From the NCBI GenBank assembly GCA_003615045.1, contig ML014201.1, positions 1 to 64,000 on the forward strand: a stretch of 64,000 nt of DNA. The letters are read 5' to 3'. The notes below the pieces were generated by a model that saw nothing but the letters and a program-made list of their open reading frames with translations, was not told where the DNA came from and ran no database searches. The position numbers were made by a program, and so were the translations under genes. Shown piece after piece: positions 19,060 to 28,150 of the stretch; within the stretch, counting starts at the first letter, position 1; each line of letters begins with the position of its first letter. The DNA is from Caulochytrium protostelioides (taxonomy: Eukaryota; Chytridiomycota; Caulochytriomycetes; Caulochytriales; Caulochytriaceae).

Positions 19060-19530
19060 AAAGGAAAGGGTCCCGCAGGCACACCTATTCAATGTGAAGA
19101 ACGTCCAGAACGTCCTGTGACCCAATACGCACACCCTGCCCTCCGTGATGTCCCCCAGGGGTCTCCCACCGAGGCCGGACGCCTCTTTGGTTCCGTGGCG
19201 GATGAGCTGGCCGATCTTGGGCTGCGACCGGGTTTGTTCCGGGGTGTGGCACTGCGCTATCGGTCTGACCGGTCAGGCCAGACAGCGTCGGATGTTCGAC
19301 GCGGCATGGAGATCGCGGTTCACGAACTGGTCGTTGGTAACATCCCACCGCGGCAAACCTCGAACCACTCTCCCCTGGCGCCGGCGTTGACCGGATTTCA
19401 GAACCACCTTCGTCTGGGCGTACACCCGGGTATGGCGGACCCGGTTGAATGCGCGTCGCTACGGCCGGGGGAGCGCCCGCCCCGACGTCAATGGACCGTC
19501 GATTGTCGCGTAGCATCAGTGGCGCACTAT
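19060..19530 (-). mobile_element. Fanzor (TnpB-like) relic F3, 3' end only
   Basis: Read on the minus strand, this matches the last third of the Fanzor copy at 35320-36395. It covers the segment before the catalytic tail, the NRDLNAALNI region (here diverged), the RRCLA stretch, the terminal basic tail and roughly 100 bases past the end of the coding region. The reading frame is broken and the normal stop is not kept. RuvC-I and RuvC-II are absent. It is a 5'-truncated relic of an RNA-guided-nuclease-bearing DNA transposon. The 3'-flanking similarity includes the hairpin described at 19147-19176. Confidence 0.7.
19147..19176 (-). ncRNA. Candidate omega-RNA hairpin at the end of relic F3
   Basis: On the minus strand this reads as a GC-rich hairpin (GGCCTCGGTGGGAGACCCCT and following bases). 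It lies at the same place beyond the coding end as in the two other relics. In TnpB/Fanzor elements the guide RNA scaffold is encoded here. Only similarity and foldability support it. Confidence 0.35.
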
Positions 19531-20126
19531 CACGCGATGAGTGGCGCATCCTGCACAGTGACTGCGCGCGCCGTCCCCCCCGTTCTCAGTCACTGCGATC
19601 CGCGATGGAACTGTCGACCCTTGGCCTCCCCATGATCGACGGCCCATCATCGCCCCAAGACAAACAAGCAAGAAACGATTGATCATCGAGGGTCGCATAC
19701 GTCGCAGACGCGCTGCGCACATTCAACTGGTTTCTTGCCGTTGTTCGCTGCTGTTTTGATAGCCAGAGCGGCATGAAGACGACCACCGAAGTGCGCAGGC
19801 ACTCTCGCCATGGCGGAAAGGATCGGCCTGCGCGGGTGCTTTTCGGAGTCCGCTTCCCCGGGAGGGGGCGAAGGGGCCGTCCTGGCTCACGACCCGCAGT
19901 CCCTGACACGAGCCAGACGGATCGTCCCCCGAGCCGAGCGGTGGAGCCGTCCACGAGGAGCATCGGAAGGCAACGCCGTGTGGCCTCTTTTGATGCGCGA
20001 CGCGACGCGACGCGACTCGACTCGGCCGCAGGCGGACGACGCCGATCCGTGGCGTCCCAGCGCTTCGCATGGCGGCGCATACGGCGTCGCGTCGCGTCGC
20101 GTCGATGAAGCAATGCAGCGGGAGTT
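19531..20126. other. Intergenic region upstream of the peroxisomal hydrolase
   Basis: I see no gene. The segment carries GCGACGCGACGCGACTCGAC-type short repeats around 19995-20020 and 20085-20105 next to the hydrolase start. Confidence 0.5.
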
Positions 20127-21431
20127 ATGCCACGTGGCAGCCTCGCGTGCCTCGCGCGCATCCCCGTCCTCGACCGCCTGGGCCGACGCGCCTCCCGACG
20201 CGCTCCGAACGCGCTGATTCTGCCGACCGTTTCCGCTCTCCGACGCGTGGCCATGGCGTCCACGCGACGGGCCGCGCCCACGGCCGGCACGACGCCCGGC
20301 GCCGGCCTTCGTCCGATCGAGCGCCCCGCGTATACGCGGCACACCGTCGCGGGCGCGGCCGGCGCGGCCGGCGCCGCGACCGCGCCGCAGCTCGCCGTCA
20401 ACGTCTATCCGAACCCGGCGGCTGCTGCCGATGCGAACACGGTGCTCCTGCTGACGCATGCGAACGGCATGCACAAGGAGATGTTTGAGCCGCTCGTCAA
20501 GACGCTGTACGGCACGAGCCGCGACAGCCGCGAGGCGGCCGCACGGCCGCAGTTCCGCGCGAGCGCCGCGCGGCGGATCCGCGCGGCCGTGGCTTGGGAT
20601 CTCAGGTACCAGGGCGACACCTCGCGCGGCGACCCGATCCCGGACGCGCATGCGTGGCGCGTGCCGTGGCAGGTGCTCGCGGGCGACCTGGCGCAGGTGG
20701 TCGCGTTCATCCGGCAAACGTGGCCGCAGGTCCTGATCTGCGCTGTGGGCCATTCGGTCGGCGGCAACATGACGCTGCAGCTCGCGCTGAACGAGCCGGG
20801 CGTCTTTTACGCCGTCCACGTCGTCGAGCCGATCCTGCCGGGCGACACGGAGGCCAGCAACGGGGGCGCGCTCGTGATGGGCGACGTCGCGTCGCGCCGC
20901 AAGCCCGCGTATCCTTCGCGCGAAGGGCTGGCGGCGCATTGCCTCAAGCGCTCCTTCTTTGCTCGATGGGATCCGGAATGCTTTGACATGCACGTGCAAC
21001 ATGGGTTCAAGGACGGCGTCGACGCCGATGGCCAGCCGTGCGTGGTCATGAAGACGACGCCGGACGCCGAGGCGGCCTGCTTCCGCGGGGTCGGCCCCGA
21101 GGGCTTCGGCGGCCGCATCGAGCGAGAGCTCACGCAGCGCGTGTCCTTCTGGGCCGGCAGCGAGTCTTTCTACCACGTGCCGGACGGAGCGCCCGCCAAC
21201 GGGTCCATGTTCACGCGCACTCTGAAGCGGTTCCGCACCGTCGACCTGCGCGTGGTGCCGAACACGAACCACATGCTTCTCTTTGAGCCGGGCGTCGCGC
21301 GCCGCCTGGCCGCCGATATCGTGGCCCATCTGCCGGGGGAAGCGGATGCCGATGGTCACCCTTGCATCGCTGACGGCGACTGCTTCGCCGCCCAACCGCC
21401 CGTTGTCGCTGTCGCCGCCGCGAAGCTCTAA
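20127..21431 (+). CDS. Peroxisomal alpha/beta hydrolase with PTS1 (Lpx1-like)
   Basis: The product has up to 434 residues and an alpha/beta-hydrolase fold. It shows LLLTHANGMHKEMFEPL (oxyanion region, ~aa 111), the nucleophile elbow GHSVGGNMTLQ (Ser ~211) and the catalytic His in NTNHMLLFEPG (~383). The last residues are AAKL: the terminal tripeptide AKL is a consensus type-1 peroxisomal targeting signal, so the enzyme should be imported into peroxisomes. The layout resembles fungal peroxisomal lipase/hydrolase Lpx1 and toxin-biosynthesis-type hydrolases. The substrate is unknown; an acyl-ester or epoxide is plausible. The ATG at 20253 (GGCCATGG) has better context than 20127 and may be the true start (392 aa). 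A broken piece of a paralogue lies at the window's left edge. Confidence 0.85.
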   Translation: MPRGSLACLARIPVLDRLGRRASRRAPNALILPTVSALRRVAMASTRRAAPTAGTTPGAGLRPIERPAYTRHTVAGAAGAAGAATAPQLAVNVYPNPAAAADANTVLLLTHANGMHKEMFEPLVKTLYGTSRDSREAAARPQFRASAARRIRAAVAWDLRYQGDTSRGDPIPDAHAWRVPWQVLAGDLAQVVAFIRQTWPQVLICAVGHSVGGNMTLQLALNEPGVFYAVHVVEPILPGDTEASNGGALVMGDVASRRKPAYPSREGLAAHCLKRSFFARWDPECFDMHVQHGFKDGVDADGQPCVVMKTTPDAEAACFRGVGPEGFGGRIERELTQRVSFWAGSESFYHVPDGAPANGSMFTRTLKRFRTVDLRVVPNTNHMLLFEPGVARRLAADIVAHLPGEADADGHPCIADGDCFAAQPPVVAVAAAKL

Positions 21432-21748
21432 CGCATCGCTCTCATGCGACACTCTCATGCAGCGCTCCAACGCCATGCTCCAGCGACACCGTCTCATACG
21501 GGTATACCCGCTTTGATGAACGAGAGCGAGTGCCGTGCCCCGCGCGATCGATGGCGCAGACCATGTCATCTTCCCGTCTCGCGCGAGTCGAGCCACGCGG
21601 AATGATAGAGTGGGGGAGCGAGAAATTGAAGCCAAACCCTCTTTTCTCTCGTGCCAGGTCAGCGATGTTGACGAGAGGCCGCGGCGGGTGGATGCCGTGG
21701 ATTGACAGATCCCCGAATCTGGCGTTTGGGGGTGGAACGTGGATACAT
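21432..21748. other. Hydrolase 3' region
   Basis: This short AT-richer region lies between the hydrolase stop and the dispersed repeat. I see no gene. Confidence 0.5.
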
Positions 21749-22105
21749 GTCGTCTTTGGTGAGGAAGGATGAGCAAGGCCACGATACCCGCGCGTACAGC
21801 AGTTGCGAGAACAAATGGATGATGCTACTGATGAATGACACGGGCCGCCCCCCGACGGTTTGCATCCGATGGAATCCCAACGCATTCGTCGACTCCCACG
21901 GGAGAAGCCATGGCAGCTGCTTCAATAAGAGCGCGAAGACCGGGAACTTGCTCGTCGGTCACCCCAAGGAATTGGACGTCCGTACCGGGATGTCCGTACC
22001 TGGATCGGCTCAAGCCTCACTTAGACCATGTTCCCGAGCTGGAATTCCAGCTCGAACACCTCTTTGATGACGGTGGCAACGGAGAAAGGGGCAGCAACGC
22101 GCCAA
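21749..22105 (+). repeat. Dispersed repeat, copy A (inverted relative to copy B)
   Basis: About 350 bases are roughly 95% identical to 30640-30998 in the opposite orientation. Similarity begins near GTCGTCTTTGGTGAGGAAGG and runs through a 20-base perfect palindrome (CGAGCTGGAATTCCAGCTCG, 22033-22052) to an AGAAAGGGGC motif. Both strands are open in both copies. However, the few differences are nearly all amino-acid changing in either frame, so I do not think it is a conserved gene. No terminal inverted repeats or known transposon domains are visible. The family is unknown. Confidence 0.85.
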
Positions 22106-22754
22106 GAACGACGTGTCATTCATTTTATTTACGAAACGATCAATAAGTGTCCAGGGATTAGTCGGTCCCTCGCTGCCCGTCTTGCTCCGTCGCGCTACAC
22201 CCGCCGCATTCGCATATTTCGCTCGTTTCGTCGGCAACGAGCCTTTCGTGCCTGTCGCTGGTTGGCCCGTTGGCCGCGAGTCGCCGTGAAGCGACGCGCC
22301 GCCCACGAGTGTGGCGCTCGTCTTGCGGCCGCTCGGACGCGCCGCATCAGGCCGGTCGCCGCCGGCGCGAGTCGCACCGGCGCCGGGGTCGCATCGGACC
22401 GCGACGCCCAGCCGGACGGTTTTGCAGCTCCGACTCCGACGCGGCCCGCGACGCCGTGCGTTGCTGGGAGCGAGCCCCCTGCTCCCCACTTGACGCCCTT
22501 CCACCCCACGCTGTGGGGGTGTTCGGCGACCCGACGCGCGCCTTTCGCACCGCTCGCGATCGTTTCTTGACGTGACGCTGGCCCACACCCACACCGTTGG
22601 TGGGGATATCGATACGGTCGGGTATCGCGGCTGGCCACGCGTCGGATTCATCCATCGGTCTTCCGTGGCGGCCCTCTTGGACGTCTCGCTGCCAGCGCGT
22701 GGAGCTGCCGCGCCGCGCCGACCCCGCACCTGACCGCGCCTGCCGCCACGCGCG
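22106..22754. other. Intergenic region upstream of the DnaJ/TMEM185-like gene
   Basis: GC-rich, with shadow frames on both strands. No gene or clear promoter element is recognised. Confidence 0.5.
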
Positions 22755-24608
22755 ATGGAAGAGGATCCCTTGGCCGGCGCCGTGCCGGCCAGCCAGAACC
22801 GTGATTTCTACGCGATCCTGGATATCGACCGCAGCGCCGATGTCGACACCATTAAGCGCGCGTACCGCCGCGCCGCGCTGCGCAACCACCCGGACAAGGT
22901 CGGCCAGAGCCCCGAAGCCGTCGAAAAGTTCCAGAACATCGTCCGCGCCCACGAGGTCCTGACCGACGAGAAGAGCCGCCGCATCTATGACGAGTACGGC
23001 GAGCGCGGCCTCATGGCCGTCCAGACCATGGGCCAGTATGCGCCCTTCCTCGACCCCGACCTGCTGTTCCGCATGAACTACATGTTCATGGCCGCTTCGC
23101 TGACCGTCTCGCTGGCGCTCGTCTTTGCTGCGTACGTCGCCGTCCGCGCCGACGGCCGGCGCTCCTGGAACTGGGGCTATGTCTTTATCCCGCTGTTTCT
23201 TGTGGACCTCGGCGTGCTCGCGGAAGCGCTCTATCTGCGCAAGCAGGCGCAGCGCGACGGCCGCGCCGCACGCACTAGCGACGACGACGAGGAAGAGCGC
23301 CTCGCCGCGGAGCGCGACGCCGCCGCGGCTGCCGCCGCCCGGTCCCATCGCACCCACCGCAGCCCCGCCGACGCGACGCCCCTGTCGCCCCCTCTGCCGC
23401 ACGACCGCACGGCCGATCCGGCCTCGGCCGCGTCCGCCGCCGCCGGCGAGCACATCCGCCTCAACACGTACACGGGCGCCTCCAGTCCGGCCGCGACGGG
23501 CGGCACCTACGGCTCCCACGCCGACGGGACCTCCGGCTCCCGTGCCGCCGGCCCTTCGGCGTCTACAGCAGCGGCGGCGTCCGCGTCCACGGCAGCCTCG
23601 TCGGCACCACCACCGCCGCCCGGCGCCGCTTCGGACGCCGCGCCAGCGACGTCACGCGGCGAGAAGAACAAGCGCCGGGCGTGGCGGCGGTCCGGCACGA
23701 CACCGACCGCGACCGACGACGTGGACCACGACCACGACGACCACGACGGCGGCCCCGGGAGCCGGCACGATGCAAGCGGCGAGCCGGGCCGCGAGCTGGC
23801 GGGCCGCGTCGCGGGCGCCGTGCTCGCGCTCACGTGGCTCCTGCTCGTCGCGTTCCAGGTCCTGCTGGTGATCCGGCTCAATGCGGACGAGCCCGGCGCG
23901 GCCCCGACGCGCGTCACGTGGGTCGACGTGTTTATCCCCTGGTTCATCCTGGAGGCGCTGGGCGCGCTCGAGGCCGTGATCACCTTTGTGGTGATGGCGC
24001 GCGTGCCCGTCTACGATGCTTCGGCCGCCGCCGCCGCCGCCGAGTCCGGCCTCGCCTCCCCCGCGCCGCGGACCCTGAATGCCTGGGAGCTGCTCGAGCT
24101 CGCCGCGACACTGTTCTCCTACAAGGCGCTGCGTATCGTCCAGGCGCTCCTGATCGGCCTGCGCGGCGCCGGCACCATCACGTGCGACTGGGGCGTGGTG
24201 TTTATCCCTGCGTATCTCGTGGGCGTCGTGTGGCTCGTGGGCATTGTGCATGCGCACCGCGCGGCCGCCAAGCAGGGCGCCGCGACGGCGGCGGCGGGCG
24301 GCGCCGACCCCGCCGCCGAGCGACGCAGTCTGCTGGCGATCAAGCTCGTCGTGTTCGTGCTGTTCGCCGTGCTCTTCTATACCTTCCTGGGCTTGCTGAT
24401 CCGGCGCACGCGCCACGAGGGCGTCGCCTCACCGACGGCCGCCGTGATCATGATCCCGGTGTTCATCGTGCTGGCGAGTCTGTTCCTCTGCGTCTGCTGC
24501 TGCCTGCCGTGCATGGTCTGCTGCACGCGGATGGCGTTCCAGATGGAGGACGAGCGGGACGATGGAGTCACGCTGATCTCACCGCAGCGTCGCATTACCG
24601 AGGGCTAA
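22755..24608 (+). CDS. J-domain protein fused to TMEM185-like multispanning membrane region
   Basis: The 617-residue protein begins with a J domain (aa ~16-82; YAILDIDRSADVDTIKRAYR, intact HPD, then the YDEYGERGL end), so it should stimulate an Hsp70. The rest is a polytopic membrane region with about seven hydrophobic segments. Three carry the repeated W-x-x-VFIP motif (WGYVFIPLF, WVDVFIPWF, WGVVFIPAY) typical of the TMEM185 / Fragile-X-F-associated family. Segments 2 and 3 are separated by a ~170-residue low-complexity, charged loop (aa ~170-350). A Cys-rich membrane-proximal cluster (CVCCCLPCMVCC) is near the C-terminus and could be palmitoylated. ER residence with a J domain facing the cytosol is likely. 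No intron is needed. ATG context is good. Confidence 0.88.
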   Translation: MEEDPLAGAVPASQNRDFYAILDIDRSADVDTIKRAYRRAALRNHPDKVGQSPEAVEKFQNIVRAHEVLTDEKSRRIYDEYGERGLMAVQTMGQYAPFLDPDLLFRMNYMFMAASLTVSLALVFAAYVAVRADGRRSWNWGYVFIPLFLVDLGVLAEALYLRKQAQRDGRAARTSDDDEEERLAAERDAAAAAAARSHRTHRSPADATPLSPPLPHDRTADPASAASAAAGEHIRLNTYTGASSPAATGGTYGSHADGTSGSRAAGPSASTAAAASASTAASSAPPPPPGAASDAAPATSRGEKNKRRAWRRSGTTPTATDDVDHDHDDHDGGPGSRHDASGEPGRELAGRVAGAVLALTWLLLVAFQVLLVIRLNADEPGAAPTRVTWVDVFIPWFILEALGALEAVITFVVMARVPVYDASAAAAAAESGLASPAPRTLNAWELLELAATLFSYKALRIVQALLIGLRGAGTITCDWGVVFIPAYLVGVVWLVGIVHAHRAAAKQGAATAAAGGADPAAERRSLLAIKLVVFVLFAVLFYTFLGLLIRRTRHEGVASPTAAVIMIPVFIVLASLFLCVCCCLPCMVCCTRMAFQMEDERDDGVTLISPQRRITEG

Positions 24609-24786
24609 ACAGCCTCCGACCTAGTTTTGTGCGCTCTTTTCTTGACCCTCTTCTCCCCATCTCCTCTCCCCTTTTTTTTTCACTCCGTGTAAATGACGTC
24701 TAGACCATCACCCCCTGGAAAAGAAAAACCATTAAAAAAGCTGTTAGACCACCCCTAGACCACCTGTTGCGATCGACCCGGGCATG

Positions 24787-26079
24787 TTACATGGCAAAGG
24801 CGCCGGCCTGGTGGGCCTGGAAGATGTTGTAGAGACAGCGCAGGATAATCTTTTCGTTGTGCTTCATGATTTCCTGACTCGAGATGCGCGCCAGATCCAC
24901 GGAGAACCGGTTCATCAAGCTGAACGCGCACTTGATGTTGGCGATCTTGTGCACCGTCGTTTCCGCGGACGGAAAGTACTCGGACGTCGCGACAAAAAAG
25001 TTCCCAAGCGACCCCAGCAAGAGAATCAGGGTCATCCCGTCGATCGAGGTCGTCGCGGCGACGCGGAGTTTGGCGGGCGCCAGGGTGCGATTGACAAAGT
25101 TGAGCAGCAGCGACTCGAGCTCGCGCGACTTGGCGGGGTGGTTCAGCAGCGTCTCGAGGTTGTCGGGCGGCAGCTCGGCGTGCGTCTGGGTCACGCGCCG
25201 CGTGAGGCGCCGCGGCTTGAGGCTGCCGGGTTCGCCTGCAGCGTCGCCGCCGGCGAGGTTCTCGGGGCCGTCGCGGATGCCCTGCACTTCGCCGTCGGCA
25301 GCGCTGTCCGCGCCGGGGCCGCTGCCGTCGGCGCCGGCGGCATCGCTGACATCGGCATTGAGGCCGAACCCGCTGTTGCCGCCGGTCAGTTGCATCTGCG
25401 ACGCGGCGAGGTTGAGCAAGCTCAGCGAACCGTTCTCACCGCCGCCACCGCCGCCGCCGCCGACGACGGGGACCGTTTTGGACTCGTCGCCGGTCAGCTT
25501 ATAGACGGTCGTCTTGTTCTTGACGGCGCCGTCGAGGGTCTCGGTCCGGACGACGGCGATTGAGAGGTCCGAGGGCAGGCGGTAGGGACACCCGAGCACG
25601 CGCGTGAGCGCGACGAGCAGCACGAAGATGGACGAGATGTCGCGCGCGCGGATGCCGCTCGCGGTCCACCGCGCCTCGTCCTCGTGGATATGCAGATGCG
25701 TCCCCAGGAACGACACCACGTTGGACATCGTCGCGTCCTTGCTCTTCTGGCCCATCGACGAGACGGTATTCAGGTGCTCGCCCGTTGCGCACTCGAGGAA
25801 GGCGCCGAGGAGCTGCCCGTCGGCCAGATCCGTGACAATGTCGCGGATCACGATATGCTGCTGCGCCAGATGCGCGTTGATCCACGAGGTGAGGATAAGT
25901 CGGAGTTTCTTGAGGCTGGGATCCTGGGCCGATGCCATGTGCAGTGCGAACTGCCGTGGCGCCTGGGGTGCATCGTCGCCGGTGCGGCCCGACGTCACTT
26001 GGTCAAGGCCGGTTGACTTCTCCCCGCGGTTCCACGGGCTCTGTGTCATGGGCGCCGCATCGCGGCGGCGCTTATCCAT
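24787..26079 (-). CDS. Parvin-like protein with two calponin-homology domains
   Basis: The 430-residue protein has two CH domains separated by a Gly/Ala/Asp-rich linker. CH1 (aa ~65-175) includes LRLILTSWINAHLAQQHIVI and DLADGQLLGAFLE. CH2 (~315-425) includes LLLNFVNRTLAPAKLRVAAT, then DGMTLILLLGSLGNFFV and a C-terminal LYNIF. Domain order, spacing and the C-terminal CH2 match alpha-parvin (372 aa), which links ILK-PINCH to actin at integrin adhesions in animals. Most described fungi lack integrins, so the partner here is unclear; actin or ILK-like binding is inference. The frame runs upstream through GTG, and the first ATG (26079, GCGATGG) is preferred. The alternative is another tandem-CH protein, but the CH2 similarity to parvin is better than to fimbrin or alpha-actinin. 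Confidence 0.85.
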   Translation of the reverse strand: MDKRRRDAAPMTQSPWNRGEKSTGLDQVTSGRTGDDAPQAPRQFALHMASAQDPSLKKLRLILTSWINAHLAQQHIVIRDIVTDLADGQLLGAFLECATGEHLNTVSSMGQKSKDATMSNVVSFLGTHLHIHEDEARWTASGIRARDISSIFVLLVALTRVLGCPYRLPSDLSIAVVRTETLDGAVKNKTTVYKLTGDESKTVPVVGGGGGGGGENGSLSLLNLAASQMQLTGGNSGFGLNADVSDAAGADGSGPGADSAADGEVQGIRDGPENLAGGDAAGEPGSLKPRRLTRRVTQTHAELPPDNLETLLNHPAKSRELESLLLNFVNRTLAPAKLRVAATTSIDGMTLILLLGSLGNFFVATSEYFPSAETTVHKIANIKCAFSLMNRFSVDLARISSQEIMKHNEKIILRCLYNIFQAHQAGAFAM

Positions 26080-27325
26080 CGCGGCGGTCGGGCCCAGCTG
26101 AGGACGCGTGACGACCACGGGAACCAGGAAACAAGAACGGCCGCCGAGGAACGACGGTCACGACGTCAACAAGGCCAAAACAACTGCGCACCAGGCAGTC
26201 GAAACAGATCGTGATGCTGATAGCCGCGGAAAGCATGAGGATGAGGCGAGATGGACGAGCGAGGTGGAGCGCATCATGGGGGTCACGACAAGACTACGTG
26301 ACGATGCCGTCAGGGGCACCCGGCCGCCGGCATCCTCCCACGGCCAAGGGCCACCGGTTGATCGTGGTGGCGAGCTCACGCTCGTCATATGGATGTGCGG
26401 GGAAGCACATCCTCGCATGGAGGTTGCGCCACTGTCTCTGCGAGCCGAGGTGGCGACCAGCGCGAGACAGCAGCGCGCGATGGAGGCCCGAGGGATCGGC
26501 GGGGATCGGCCCCGCCGCGCCCTCGTCTGGCGGGGCCACGGCTCCATTCAGTCTCCGCCGCGGCGGCTCGTGCGCGGCCGGCACGTGTTGAGGCGCCGGC
26601 GCCGACGCCAGCGCCGGCGCCAGCACCGGCGTCGATGGCCCACAACTCCGCTCTGCGCGTGCGTGTGCCTTGGAGCGCGATGAGCACGTGGCCCGCGCCG
26701 GATGATTAGGCGTGCCGCTATACACCCATGCCATCGCGTCCGCCCACGTCCATCATGCGGCATACGCGCACGTCTCCAGGGGTCGCATCGAGCGGTGTCA
26801 CACAGTATATGGCGACGATCGGCGTGATCCTTCGTGCTGCATTATCGGCTGTTCAGCCGTTCGGCAGCGTCGCGATGAGCATCGGCCCAGGCGGTTTCGG
26901 CACGTCGTCAGGGCTGGTGGTCGCGCTCGAGAAGGAAAGGAAGGGATCGGCGGTGCCGCCGTGGCACCGCAAGCGCTACACCGGCTGCCGCGGGCTGGGC
27001 GTGCCAGGCCGCGCCACATGCCCTGCGGCTGGGCTGGCGAGCAGCGGCGACGCGGCCCCTGAGAGGGGACACGGGAGCGCCGATAAACCCAGCATCCACC
27101 GGCGCGTCACGCCACGTGCGCCGCGACCGCATCGGCCGATCGTTTCTCCGCCGGGGAACGCGTCGAAGCCTCGGCGCATCACGGGGGTCTTGAGGGTCTT
27201 GAGGGTCATCGACCATAAAGCCGTGGTTCTCGTGTCGACGACCAGTGCCGACTTCGTGAGATTCATTCGGTCGTGAACCCCCCTTCCCCCCATCCGCCCC
27301 GAGTTCATTGGCTGGCTTGCTAACA
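26080..27325. other. Divergent intergenic region without a supported gene
   Basis: This 1.2-kb stretch lies between the divergent parvin and MSS4 genes. It has a GCGCCGGCGCC-type short repeat around 26592-26632. The long frames overlap each other on both strands and show no domain. Confidence 0.5.
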
Positions 27326-27989
27326 ATGGCCGACGCCGTGCTGGACCCGATGGCGCTGGACGCCGGTGCACGCTGCACGGCCGACGTGCGCTGCCTTAAG
27401 TGCAACCTTCTGATCTTTTCAAGCGGTATTGGCACCCTGCACGTGGCCACCGCCGCGGAGCTTGAGGTAAGCTGTTTCTCCTCATCATGATGTGCGATCG
27501 CTGTGGAGTCCCGGAGAAGTCCTGACCCCGGTTAAGTTGATTTGATTGTGTTTTACTTTATTTTCTGAATGTGACCATCATCGTCATCATCCGGTCTGGT
27601 CCGGTCTGGTCCGGTCGCCGATCTGCCATGGGTGCCGCTGTCGTATATAGACGTCCTTCCCCGCCGCGAGTGCGTCGGCAACGGCGGCCGGCGCCCAGCC
27701 CACGCCGCAGCGGTACTGGGAGCTGACGGACAAGTATCAGTTCGACAACGTGACGGTGAGCCGCGCAGCGCACGCGTCCGCCGAGACGCCCGCGGGCCAA
27801 CGTCCGCGGCGCTATCTCGCCTGCGCCGACTGCGAGGCCGACGTGATCGGTTATGTCCGCGAAGCGGCCGCCTCGGCCGCGGCGGCGCAGCCCGTCGACG
27901 GTCCGAATGCCCCCGGCGGGGAGACCTACTACGTCGCGACCGACCGCGTCCGCTATACGGCGTCCAAGCGCGCCATCACCCCGGCATAA
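27326..27989 (+). CDS. MSS4/DSS4-like Rab guanine-nucleotide release factor, two exons
   Basis: The likely exons are 27326-27466 and 27651-27989 (donor GTAAGC, acceptor TATATAG, phase 0), giving 159 residues. The zinc-binding CxxC pairs of the Mss4 fold are present: RCLKCN (~aa 22-27) and CADCE after the splice. The family signatures WELTDKYQFDNVTVS, RYLACADCEADVIGY and ETYYVATDRVRY (C-terminal) are also present. Mss4/Dss4 proteins bind nucleotide-free exocytic Rabs of the Sec4/Rab8 class and act as chaperone-like exchange factors. Acceptors at 27710 or 27698 are also in phase and would shorten the linker. I prefer 27650 because the family has a linker there. Confidence 0.85.
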
Positions 27990-28150
27990 GACCGACAATC
28001 GCTAGAGGCGCCGTTCTGGCACGTATCAATGTAACACAGACGCCAGCGACGGGGACGTCAAGCGCTCCCGACCCTGTCTCCGTCTTCATCAGTGTACTCG
28101 ATTGACATGGATATCAAGGATGGCGCCACGCGCAGCGCGGGAGATTCCCG

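Noticed and set aside
21702-22067. Open frames on both strands of the dispersed repeat as a possible conserved gene
   Set aside because: Differences between the two copies are mostly amino-acid changing in every frame, so there is no sign of protein-level selection.
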